Origin: CAYJBH01 sp964369965
GTDB lineage: Bacteria; Bacillota; Clostridia; Oscillospirales; Ruminococcaceae
Direction: 5' to 3'
Assembly (NCBI GenBank): GCA_964369965.1
Contig: CAYJGF010000018.1
Coordinates: 1-57,923, forward strand
Length of the DNA stretch: 57,923 nucleotides
Of the stretch, positions 8,961 through 15,651 are shown piece after piece (position 1 is the stretch's first letter; the number at the start of each line of letters is the position of its first letter). The notes below the pieces were generated by a model that was not told where the DNA came from, did not search any database, and was given only the letters and a program-made list of their open reading frames with translations. The translations under genes were made by a program, and so were the position numbers.

Positions 8961-9662
8961 TTATTGGTTTTTGTTAATAATTTTTGTTTTGCTCTCGCCG
9001 GTTGTAAGGTCGCGTGTACGCACAAACAACGATACTCGGTTGTCCTTATCGAGTGACTCCCATAGATTGTTCGCAAAGTTCTCAATATTGTCAAAGCTCA
9101 CCGTCACCTCGGTCGGCTCACCTATATAGGGAAGCAGGACACCGTCCTCCTCACCTCTATAAGTATGAATAATGTGTCCAAATCCATCCTTGTGAGGATA
9201 TTCAAAAAAGCACCGAACATCACCGGGATTATCACCACTCTCATCACCACGACAGATGCCGAGTTTAGAACCTTTGTGATTGACAAGTGCTGAAATGCGT
9301 GGGGTAAAGTTAGGGGGATCCGGCTCATATCTCCTTGTTATAAGTGCCTCTTCAAATGTCCCACCGACATTTAGCATATCGAAAATTGTATCGGTTTGAT
9401 CGCCGTTGGTAATAATATCCAGCTCTCCGAAAACTCTGCTACAGTTATAAATTATCAAGGAAGGGTCTTTAACTTTAGACTCATCAAACGCTTTAGTTTT
9501 TAAAAAATCATCCTCTAATACAAACACCCTGTTTTGACTGTTGGGACTTCTACCCATAATAAAATACGCGGTTAAAACAGTGTTTTTGTCCGTCTTTCCG
9601 ACATAAATTCCACGCCCGGGATAACATTTCGGTCTGAGATAATTTTGCAGAGTTTCCATCAT
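8961..9662 (-). CDS. IMP cyclohydrolase, PurO-like
   Basis: 233 residues. It resembles the archaeal-type IMP cyclohydrolase family (PurO, COG3363), which closes FAICAR to IMP, the last step of de novo purine synthesis. Visible family traits are YPGRGIYVGKT near residue 14, YFIMGRSPNSQNRVF near residue 30, then NDGxxTD-like TNGDQTDTIFD and YEPDPPNFTPRISAL. The start is set at ATG 9662, with GAAAGGAAG 7 nt upstream; a longer reading to 9680 would leave no ribosome site. It sits 15 bp upstream of the stand-alone transformylase, so the two genes together replace a fused PurH. The assignment rests on motifs and context. Confidence 0.85.
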   Translation of the reverse strand: MMETLQNYLRPKCYPGRGIYVGKTDKNTVLTAYFIMGRSPNSQNRVFVLEDDFLKTKAFDESKVKDPSLIIYNCSRVFGELDIITNGDQTDTIFDMLNVGGTFEEALITRRYEPDPPNFTPRISALVNHKGSKLGICRGDESGDNPGDVRCFFEYPHKDGFGHIIHTYRGEEDGVLLPYIGEPTEVTVSFDNIENFANNLWESLDKDNRVSLFVRTRDLTTGESKTKIINKNQ

Positions 9663-9702
9663 TTTTGCACTTCCTTTCATTATTAATTGTTCTTAATTGT
9701 CA

Positions 9703-10296
9703 TTATTTGACATTTGACAATTTTTTACATACACTTTCCGCCGCGAGTGGCAATATTTTCCATTCAGCCTGTTTCATTATTCTTTTTTGCAATGATTCGG
9801 GGGTGTCATTTTCCTTTACCGAGACGGCTTTTTGCATTATTATCTTCCCACCGTCGGTAGTAGCATTGACAAAATGCACCGTCGCGCCGCTCACTTTAAC
9901 GCCCTTTTTAAGTGCGCGTTCATGAACTTTTAATCCGTAATACCCTTTACCGCAAAAGGATGGTATTAATGAGGGGTGAACATTTATAATTCTGTTGCGG
10001 TAATGCTTCACAAAGTCCGCCGACAAAATAGTCAAAAAACCTGCGAGTACAATAAATTCTATACCCTCACTTTTTAGCCCGGACAAAAGATCATCCTCAA
10101 AATTCATCTGTTTTCTATCTATATAGCAAGCTTTTATACCGTTGTCTTTTGCTATGTCGAGAGCTTTTATCCCCTCGCGGTCACCTACTATCAAAGATAT
10201 GTCACAGTGCCGGAGTTTCCCCTCGTCCCGTGCGCGCAATAACGCCGTGAGGTTGGTGCCGGAGCCGGAACAAAACACAGCCGTTTTTATACCCAT
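9703..10296 (-). CDS. purN: Phosphoribosylglycinamide formyltransferase
   Basis: 197 residues, the usual size. It formylates GAR with 10-formyl-THF to FGAR. The N-terminus TAVFCSGSGTNLTALL binds phosphate. The active-site region reads LAGFLTILSADFVKHYRNRIINVHPSLIPSF near residues 82-112, with the catalytic Asn-His pair in INVHPSL and the Asp in the downstream ATTDGGKIIMQ segment. It lies between purM and the IMP cyclohydrolase gene in the minus-strand operon. AAAGGTAAT precedes the ATG. Confidence 0.96.
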   Translation of the reverse strand: MGIKTAVFCSGSGTNLTALLRARDEGKLRHCDISLIVGDREGIKALDIAKDNGIKACYIDRKQMNFEDDLLSGLKSEGIEFIVLAGFLTILSADFVKHYRNRIINVHPSLIPSFCGKGYYGLKVHERALKKGVKVSGATVHFVNATTDGGKIIMQKAVSVKENDTPESLQKRIMKQAEWKILPLAAESVCKKLSNVK

Positions 10297-10357
10297 ATGG
10301 TAAATATTACCTTTCGATTATTTCTGTCAATTTTTGGTAAATCATTGTAAAATATTG

Positions 10358-11386
10358 TCAAATAAGTTTTACATCACCGTTGCCATCTGAAATTTCACCG
10401 ACGATATACGCTTTTTCTCCCTTGCGTTTTAGTATGTCGAGTGCTTTTGTGACATGGGATTTTTTTACAGCGAGCAACATGCCGACACCCATGTTAAATA
10501 CGCCAAAGAGTTCGTCATAATTGATACCGCCCTCCTGCGAGACCGCCTCGAATATAGGCGGAATTTTAAGGAGCGATTTTTCTATCACCGCGTCATTATC
10601 GGGTGGCAACATGCGAGGAATATTCTCATAAAAACCACCGCCGGTAATATGACATATGCCGTGTACGCCGATGCCGGCATCAAAGAGCGCAACGACCGGT
10701 TTGACATAAATTTTTGTAGGGGTTAAAAGCAGTTCACCGAGAGATTTTTTACTGCTGTCAATTTTGCGTGAAAGGTCGGTATTCTCGACGTCAAACACCT
10801 TGCGAAGCAGTGAAAAACCGTTGGAGTGCGCACCGGAGGAGGGAAGCGCTATCAGCACATCGCCGCTGCGGATTTTTTTGGAGGTGATCATCTTCTTTTT
10901 ATCCACAATGCCGACCGCGAAACCGGCGACATCATACTCACCTTTTTCGTAAAAACCGGGCATTTCAGCGGTCTCACCGCCGATGAGTGCACAGCCCGAA
11001 AGTCGGCAACCCTTTGCAATTCCCTTGACAATCTGCTCCGCTTGTTCCGGCACGAGCTTAGACGTCGCGATGTAATCCAGAAAAAACAGAGGGCGTGCAC
11101 CGGAACAAAGAATATCGTTCACACACATGGCGACGCAGTCCTGACCGATGGTGTCGTGTTTGGAGAGCAGGAACGCAAGTTTTAATTTTGTGCCGACACC
11201 GTCTGTTCCACTGACTAATATCGGGTTTTTCATCCCCGTCAAATCAGGTTTGAACAGCCCACCGAAACCGCCGATAGCACCGAGCACACCCTTTGTCTTG
11301 GTGCTGTTAATGTGATCTTTCATCAGCTCGACCGCCTTGTAACCTGCCTCGACGTCCACACCGGAGGATTTATAGCTCTTGTTCAT
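10358..11386 (-). CDS. purM: Phosphoribosylformylglycinamidine cyclo-ligase (AIR synthetase)
   Basis: 342 residues. It closes FGAM to AIR with ATP. It begins MNKSYKSSGVDVEAGYKAVELMK and contains SGTDGVGTKLKLAF near residue 60, VAMCVNDILCSGARPLFFLDY near residue 85 and HITGGGFYENIPRML near residue 250, all standard PurM motifs. The start is placed at the third codon of the longest frame (11386) because GAAAGG abuts the first ATG at 11392 but lies 6 nt from this one. In many Clostridia purC and purF stand between purE and purM; here purE precedes directly, 35 bp away. Confidence 0.95.
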   Translation of the reverse strand: MNKSYKSSGVDVEAGYKAVELMKDHINSTKTKGVLGAIGGFGGLFKPDLTGMKNPILVSGTDGVGTKLKLAFLLSKHDTIGQDCVAMCVNDILCSGARPLFFLDYIATSKLVPEQAEQIVKGIAKGCRLSGCALIGGETAEMPGFYEKGEYDVAGFAVGIVDKKKMITSKKIRSGDVLIALPSSGAHSNGFSLLRKVFDVENTDLSRKIDSSKKSLGELLLTPTKIYVKPVVALFDAGIGVHGICHITGGGFYENIPRMLPPDNDAVIEKSLLKIPPIFEAVSQEGGINYDELFGVFNMGVGMLLAVKKSHVTKALDILKRKGEKAYIVGEISDGNGDVKLI

Positions 11387-11421
11387 CAACATCCTTTCAT
11401 TTTATGGTATATTCTAAGCTG

Positions 11422-11919
11422 TTACAGCTCGCTCAACTTCTCTTGAAGTGCGGCGTTTGCCTTTTCTATCTTCTGCTTTGCCTCAAGGCGCAGGTCGGCG
11501 AGTTTTTGTGCTACCTCTTTATCCTCGACCGCAATTATCTGTGCCGCGAGCAGTGCGGCGTTTTGAGCGCCGTCGACGGCTACTGTTGCCACCGGAATAC
11601 CGGGGGGCATCTGCACGGTCGCTAAAAGTGCGTCCAGACCACCAAGACCGCCCGATGTCACGGGGATACCGATGACGGGAAGAGTGGTGTTTGCGGCGAT
11701 AGCACCTGCGAGGTGCGCCGCTTTGCCTGCCGCGGCAATGATGGCGGCAAAGCCATTTTCACGCGCACTGCTTGAAAACTCCTCCGCCTCACGAGGGGTG
11801 CGATGCGCCGAGATAACACGCACCTCACACTCAATACCGAGTTTTTTAAGGCAGACCGCCGCCGGCTTCACCACCGGAAAGTCACTGTCACTGCCCATCA
11901 ATATTGCAACCTTTTTCAT
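11422..11919 (-). CDS. purE: N5-carboxyaminoimidazole ribonucleotide mutase
   Basis: 165 residues. Class I PurE moves the carboxyl group of N5-CAIR to give CAIR. The signature is plain: KVAILMGSDSDFPVVKPA at the N-terminus (Ser-Asp-Ser-Asp substrate loop), VISAHRTPREAEEFS near residue 40, AAAGKAAHLAGAIAANTTLPVIGIPV, then GLDALLATVQMPPGIPVATVAV. Some PurE proteins need PurK; none is encoded here. It is the first gene of the purine operon, about 37 nt downstream of the predicted transcription start, which is too short a leader for a purine riboswitch. Confidence 0.95.
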   Translation of the reverse strand: MKKVAILMGSDSDFPVVKPAAVCLKKLGIECEVRVISAHRTPREAEEFSSSARENGFAAIIAAAGKAAHLAGAIAANTTLPVIGIPVTSGGLGGLDALLATVQMPPGIPVATVAVDGAQNAALLAAQIIAVEDKEVAQKLADLRLEAKQKIEKANAALQEKLSEL

Positions 11920-11962
11920 ATCCTCTTCCCTTTTTTATTATTTTCATATCATACTTTCTCTT

Positions 11963-11991
11963 ATTATAACAAAATTATTTTTCTTTTTCAA
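11963..11991 (-). promoter_or_regulatory. Sigma-A promoter of the purine operon
   Basis: On the minus strand TTGAAA (11991-11986) is followed by a 17-nt spacer and TATAAT (11968-11963). Transcription would start near 11956 and reach the purE ATG after about 37 nt. No riboswitch-like fold or PurBox was seen in this short leader. Confidence 0.7.
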
Positions 11992-12028
11992 CGGTAAAGA
12001 TAAAAAAGTTTTATCCTGTAAATAACAG

Positions 12029-12057
12029 TTGAATTTTGTCGCTATTTTTGGTATACT
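12029..12057 (+). promoter_or_regulatory. Sigma-A promoter of the PII/flavin dehydrogenase operon
   Basis: TTGAAT (12029-12034), a 17-nt spacer and TATACT (12052-12057) point rightward. Transcription would start near 12064, so the whole hairpin element 12069-12227 would form the 5' leader of the operon transcript. Confidence 0.6.
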
Positions 12058-12068
12058 TAATATAAAAG

Positions 12069-12227
12069 GGGGTGCCCCAAAAGTCGACTTTACAAAAGGC
12101 GTCGGCAAAATTTTCGCCATATGTCACAAAAATCCTCGTTAATACACAAAGTATTGCCTGCGGTTTTTGTTTAATCTGACAAAAATTTTGCTATAGCTTT
12201 TGCAAACTCTTTGTTTTGGGGCACCCC
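12069..12227. repeat. MITE-like long inverted repeat in an operon leader
   Basis: The element begins GGGGTGCCCCAAAA and ends with its exact reverse complement TTTTGGGGCACCCC. The inner halves also match in inverted orientation with gaps (shared blocks such as CAAAAG, CAAAATTTT and ACAAAAA), so the 159 bp can fold into one long hairpin. It contains no reading frame of note and no clear target-site duplication. Its build suggests a miniature transposable element. Elements of similar sequence occur in Clostridia genomes as far as I recall, but copy number cannot be checked here. It lies between promoter 12029-12057 and the PII-like gene. Confidence 0.7.
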
Positions 12228-12255
12228 TGGAAAAGAAAAAAACGAGGGTTTTGTG

Positions 12256-12609
12256 ATGAAACAGCTTAACATTGTTGTCCGAAAAGAAAAGCTCGACGCT
12301 GTAAAACAGATCGTTTTAAATTATAGCGCAGGCGGCATGACCGTATACGACGTCTCGGGTTGCGGCACGTATGAAGAACCGCCCGACACCGAGGGGCTTG
12401 TATTCTCTCCTGACATGAAGCGAGATGTGCATCTCACCTCCAAGGTTCGCTTTGACGTTGTGGTGAACGACGACGAGGTGGAGATACTTATTGACAAGGT
12501 ATGTGAGGCGGCACTCACCGGCAGGTGCGGTGACGGCAAGATATTTGTCTCGCCCATAGAGACCGCGGTGAGAATAAGGACAAAAGAGCGCGATGGTGAG
12601 GCGATATAG
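12256..12609 (+). CDS. PII-family (GlnB/GlnK-like) regulatory protein
   Basis: 117 residues. The N-terminus MKQLNIVVRKEKLDAVKQIVLN, the GGMTVYDVSGCG strand, and the C-terminal TGRCGDGKIFVSPIETAVRIRTKERDGEAI (B- and C-loop region, ATP/ADP-binding in PII trimers) are clearly PII. The T-loop is atypical: it is acidic, rich in proline (YEEPPDTEG) and lacks the uridylylated tyrosine context of GlnB. PII proteins report nitrogen/energy state to partner enzymes or transporters; the partner here is unknown. The start at 12256 is chosen because a longer frame would begin inside the repeat. The next gene's GTG overlaps the stop by 1 nt, implying tight coupling. Confidence 0.85.
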   Translation: MKQLNIVVRKEKLDAVKQIVLNYSAGGMTVYDVSGCGTYEEPPDTEGLVFSPDMKRDVHLTSKVRFDVVVNDDEVEILIDKVCEAALTGRCGDGKIFVSPIETAVRIRTKERDGEAI

Positions 12610-12932
12610 TGAGAGTTGAAAACCACCCGATACTCGACTCGCTCGACCTCTCACATGACGTAACTATCTTTCACGACGGCAACCCAATATCGGCGATAAC
12701 GGGTGAACCGATTGCCGCCGCTTTAATGAATGCCGGCGTTGTGGCATTTCGTAAAACCCATAAAAAGGGGGAACCAAGGGGCATTTTTTGCGCCATCGGT
12801 CGGTGTACCGACTGCATGATGATTGTGGACGGTGTCCCGAATACGAGGGTCTGCGTCACACCGGTTCGTGACGGCATGAGGGTTGAGACACAAAACGGGC
12901 TTGCCGGCTTTAAAAAAGATAACGAGGAATAA
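12609..12932 (+). CDS. (2Fe-2S) subunit of a flavin amine/amino-acid dehydrogenase (HcnA/LhpF-like)
   Basis: 107 residues with a plant-type [2Fe-2S] motif: GIFCAIGRCTDC (Cys-x4-Cys-x2-Cys) and a fourth cysteine 12 residues on in TRVCVTPV. It is the small electron-transfer subunit found with FAD subunits of hydrogen-cyanide synthase, sarcosine oxidase and D-hydroxyproline or proline dehydrogenases. It uses a GTG start whose G is the last base of the preceding stop (TAGTG), so translation is coupled to the PII-like gene. It would pass electrons between the two flavin subunits encoded downstream. The substrate is not defined by this subunit. Confidence 0.85.
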   Translation: MRVENHPILDSLDLSHDVTIFHDGNPISAITGEPIAAALMNAGVVAFRKTHKKGEPRGIFCAIGRCTDCMMIVDGVPNTRVCVTPVRDGMRVETQNGLAGFKKDNEE

Positions 12933-12952
12933 AAGGGACAGACGACAATATA

Positions 12953-14089
12953 ATGAGGACTATTTCCACCGATATAGCGATAATCGGCGCAGGCTCGGCA
13001 GGGCTTTGCGCCGCACTCTCGGCATCGAATGCAGGTGCAAAGGTCATGGTCTTTGACGAAAATGCACTGCCGGGCGGTCAGCTTTTTAAACAGATACATA
13101 AATTTTTCGGCTCTAAAGACCACCTTGCCGGCACTCGCGGTTTCACCATCGGCGAACAGCTGCTCGAAAGGGTGAGACAAAACGGCGCCGAGGTGCGACT
13201 CAATGCGCTTGTCTACGGCATTGAGAGCGATCTTTCGCTCGGTGTGATACAGGACGGCGACCACTATAAGGTTGTGGCAAAAAAGGTCATAATCGCCGCC
13301 GGCGCGAAGGAGAACTATCTGCCTTTCGAGGGATCAACTCTCCCCGGTGTGATGGGTGCAGGCGCGGCACAGACCATGATAAACGTCAATCGAGTACTGC
13401 CCGGCAAAAGGATAGTCATGCTCGGCAGTGGTAATGTCGGTCTCATTGTGTCCTATCAACTTCTTCAGGCCGGCGCCGAGGTTCTCGCCCTTGTGGAGGG
13501 TGCGCCGCAGATAGGTGGATACGGCGTGCACGCAGGCAAACTGCGCCGCGCAGGTGTGCCGATATATGTCGGGCATACCATTAAAAAGGTCACCGGCAAC
13601 GGCAGAGTTGAGAGCGTCGAAATAGCCGCCGTCGACAAAAACTGGAACTGTATAAAGGGAAGTGAGCTCATTTTCGAGGCGGACACCGTCTGTCTTGCGG
13701 TGGGGCTGAACCCCATGAGTGAGCTTGTCTTTATGGCAGGGTGTGAGTTCACCTACATACCGATGTTTGGCGGTCATGTGCCGTTGCACGATGAAAATAT
13801 GCAAACAAGCGTGTCGGGGCTTTACGTTGCCGGCGATGTGACCGGCGTGGAGGAGGCTTCCTCCGCGATGGAGGAGGGCAACCTCGCCGGTGTTTCTGCC
13901 GCCGAGAGTTTGGGGCTGCTTTCTCCAAAAGAGGCGCAAACCCAAAAGCAGGAGATAAAGGCAAGGCTTGCAACGTTGCGATGTGGCATGTTCGGTGAAA
14001 AAAGACGAACCGCCAAGGATAAGCAGATAGAGAGCATGGCGCAGTACCTGCATGAAAGCCGACCGACAACCCAAAGGAGGGTATTATAG
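12953..14089 (+). CDS. FAD/NAD(P)-binding alpha subunit of an amino-acid dehydrogenase complex (HcnB/LhpE-like)
   Basis: 378 residues. It has two dinucleotide-binding folds: IAIIGAGSAGLCAALSASNAG at about residues 8-28 for FAD, and IVMLGSGNVGLIVSYQLLQAG near residue 145. A C-terminal FAD segment reads GLYVAGDVTGVEEASSAMEEG. This is the alpha-subunit type of HcnABC, octopine, nopaline and D-hydroxyproline dehydrogenase complexes. In many homologues a BFD-like [2Fe-2S] domain is fused at the C-terminus; here it is absent and encoded separately at 15382-15651. The gene starts 20 bp after the (2Fe-2S) gene and ends directly next to the ferredoxin gene. Confidence 0.85.
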   Translation: MRTISTDIAIIGAGSAGLCAALSASNAGAKVMVFDENALPGGQLFKQIHKFFGSKDHLAGTRGFTIGEQLLERVRQNGAEVRLNALVYGIESDLSLGVIQDGDHYKVVAKKVIIAAGAKENYLPFEGSTLPGVMGAGAAQTMINVNRVLPGKRIVMLGSGNVGLIVSYQLLQAGAEVLALVEGAPQIGGYGVHAGKLRRAGVPIYVGHTIKKVTGNGRVESVEIAAVDKNWNCIKGSELIFEADTVCLAVGLNPMSELVFMAGCEFTYIPMFGGHVPLHDENMQTSVSGLYVAGDVTGVEEASSAMEEGNLAGVSAAESLGLLSPKEAQTQKQEIKARLATLRCGMFGEKRRTAKDKQIESMAQYLHESRPTTQRRVL

Positions 14090-14596
14090 ATGGAGGGCAT
14101 TGTATTTACCGGCGTGCCGTCAAGCGCGGAGCGTTCATCCTGCCCGGGTATGCCGAGCGATGCGATGATGCGCCGCAAAAAATTGCCCCGTATCGAGTGT
14201 GTTCAGGAGATACCCTGCAACCCGTGTGAGGCAATCTGCCCGACAGGGGCGATACAGATTGGGGAGAATATAACCGCCCTGCCGCGCCTTTATGCCGAGC
14301 GTTGCACCGGCTGTGGTTTGTGTGTCGCCAACTGCCCGGGGCTTGCGATAACGCTTATCGACAAGAGTTTATCTAAAGAAGAGGCGGTGGTTGACTTCCC
14401 GTTTGAGTATCTGCCACTCCCCACCATCGGCGATGTAGTAAAGGCGGTCGGCAGGGACGGCGCGGTGGTCTGTGACGGTAAAGTTCTAAAGATAAAAAAG
14501 AGCAAGGCATACGACTGCACCACCGTAATATCAATACTTATACCGAGCGAGTGCGCCGATGATGTTGTGAGTATGAAACGGTTGAGCGTGGGGTGA
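14090..14596 (+). CDS. 4Fe-4S ferredoxin-type subunit of the dehydrogenase complex
   Basis: 168 residues. Two cluster motifs are visible: CNPCEAICPTGAI near residues 44-56 and CTGCGLCVANCPGLAI near residues 72-87. A C-terminal extension of about 75 residues carries no recognised motif. It starts on the base after the alpha subunit's stop, so it belongs to the same complex, probably as an extra electron carrier to a ferredoxin or quinone pool. Four-subunit proline/hydroxyproline dehydrogenase complexes with such a protein are known from prokaryotes. The operon is interrupted after this gene by the remnant region 14597-14900. Confidence 0.85.
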   Translation: MEGIVFTGVPSSAERSSCPGMPSDAMMRRKKLPRIECVQEIPCNPCEAICPTGAIQIGENITALPRLYAERCTGCGLCVANCPGLAITLIDKSLSKEEAVVDFPFEYLPLPTIGDVVKAVGRDGAVVCDGKVLKIKKSKAYDCTTVISILIPSECADDVVSMKRLSVG

Positions 14597-14643
14597 TTCC
14601 AATTCATTTACATTTAATCATAGTTTTGAGAAATGATTTAGAC

Positions 14644-14662
14644 GGACGACCACAGGTCGCCC
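14644..14662. repeat. REP-like palindrome near a RAYT remnant
   Basis: GGACGACC, a three-base loop ACA and GGTCGCCC form a short hairpin with one mismatch, followed by CCTACAATA. A related palindrome lies at 33616-33641 (shared GGGGCGACC/GGTCGCCCC type core). It sits 55 bp upstream of a REP-associated transposase fragment, which is the expected neighbourhood for such repeats. Confidence 0.55.
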
Positions 14663-14716
14663 CTACAATATCCAGAATAATACAGCACTTCAAGGGGTCT
14701 GTCACAAAACAAATAG

Positions 14717-14884
14717 GTGTGTGTATGGCAAAAATTATACCACGACCACATTATCCGAAACGAACAAGAATACCTGAAAATTTGGCAATACATCGACGAA
14801 AACCCACAAAAATTAGAACAGGACTGTTATTTTGTCAAACAAAATCAAAACTCCATAGTTTGCCCACAACATAAAATATTATAA
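14717..14884 (+). pseudogene. C-terminal remnant of a REP-associated tyrosine transposase (RAYT, IS200-like)
   Basis: In one plus-strand frame, running from just after an in-frame TAG at 14714 to the TAA at 14882-14884, the translation includes VWQKLYHDHIIRN, EQEYLKIWQYIDENPQKLE and DCYF. This is the characteristic end of RAYT/Y1 transposases (the HDHIIRNExEY...IDENPxKW region). The catalytic HUH part is missing and no start codon or ribosome site is present, so it is a dead fragment. It lies inside the dehydrogenase operon, between the ferredoxin gene and the small membrane-protein gene, and probably marks a past insertion. Confidence 0.65.
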
Positions 14885-14900
14885 ATTAAAAGGAGCACAA

Positions 14901-15335
14901 ATGTATGTATTAAACATCGCGATTACTGTTTTTATTATCTTGGAATCGGCAAATATCATCATTTTGTATTTCTTCCCTGAAACGAAATATGGGAACGGTG
15001 TTGCTGTGTTTAACGAGTTTTATATTGTTCAAAAAAATGAGAGCAGTAGATTGCTTGTAAAATACCTCGTAAACTGGGTGGCGGGAACAAAGCTTGTTTT
15101 TATAGGCTTATTACTTGCTGTGTTGTTCCTCGGAGATGAGATAATAAAAGTACATTCACTTACATTTGTGGGTATTGCTATATCCTCCTATTACTTTAAG
15201 TTAAATCCGATAATGAAAAAACTTGATGAATCCGGTGAAATCACTCCGAAAGGGTATTCAAAAACCCTATTATTGATGATTACCGGCATTATTTCAATGT
15301 TTGTTTTGGCAATCACCCTTTATCATCTACTTTAA
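14901..15335 (+). CDS. Small four-helix membrane protein, unknown function
   Basis: 144 residues with four hydrophobic segments, about 4-25, 60-82, 88-105 and 121-143, and short charged loops. I do not recognise a family. AAAAGGAGCACAA before the ATG is a strong ribosome site. The gene and the transposase remnant before it separate the ferredoxin subunit from the BFD-like subunit of what is otherwise one operon, and its base composition is more AT-rich than its neighbours. It may therefore be an acquired passenger; a link to the dehydrogenase is not shown. Confidence 0.6.
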   Translation: MYVLNIAITVFIILESANIIILYFFPETKYGNGVAVFNEFYIVQKNESSRLLVKYLVNWVAGTKLVFIGLLLAVLFLGDEIIKVHSLTFVGIAISSYYFKLNPIMKKLDESGEITPKGYSKTLLLMITGIISMFVLAITLYHLL

Positions 15336-15381
15336 AAGTTGATGAAATTTTTAGGAACTAACAATTAAGATAAGGGAAACA

Positions 15382-15651
15382 ATGCAAAATCACACTATTT
15401 GTCGCTGTCAGGAGGTGACACGGCAGGAGATTGAAGACGCAATAGCGGACGGTGCGACGACGGTGGACGGCGTTAAAAGGCGTACCCATGCCTGCATGGG
15501 GTTATGTCAGGGCAAATCCTGTTCTCGACTTATACAAGGCATTATCGCTGAAAAAACCGGCGCAAATCCTGCCGATATCACACCTCAAAAAAGCCGTATG
15601 CCGGTGCGCCCGGTCAGAATGTCGGCATTAAAAGGTGGTTCCGATGAATAA
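15382..15651 (+). CDS. BFD-like (2Fe-2S)-binding subunit
   Basis: 89 residues. The bacterioferritin-associated-ferredoxin-like motif is complete: ICRCQEVTRQEIEDAI (Cys-x-Cys) at residues 7-22 and RRTHACMGLCQGKSC (two further cysteines in the MGxCQGxxC context) near residue 43. In many HcnB/LhpE-type enzymes this domain is the C-terminus of the alpha subunit; here it is its own gene. It overlaps the following flavin oxidase gene by 8 nt, which indicates coupled synthesis and a shared complex. Confidence 0.85.
   Translation: MQNHTICRCQEVTRQEIEDAIADGATTVDGVKRRTHACMGLCQGKSCSRLIQGIIAEKTGANPADITPQKSRMPVRPVRMSALKGGSDE

Noticed and set aside
11920..11962. Possible purine riboswitch upstream of purE
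   Set aside because: The predicted leader is only about 37 nt, too short for the aptamer, and no conserved three-way junction sequence is seen.
13334..14074. 246-codon minus-strand frame opposite the FAD alpha subunit
   Set aside because: It has no ribosome site and no motif; the plus strand shows two dinucleotide-binding folds.
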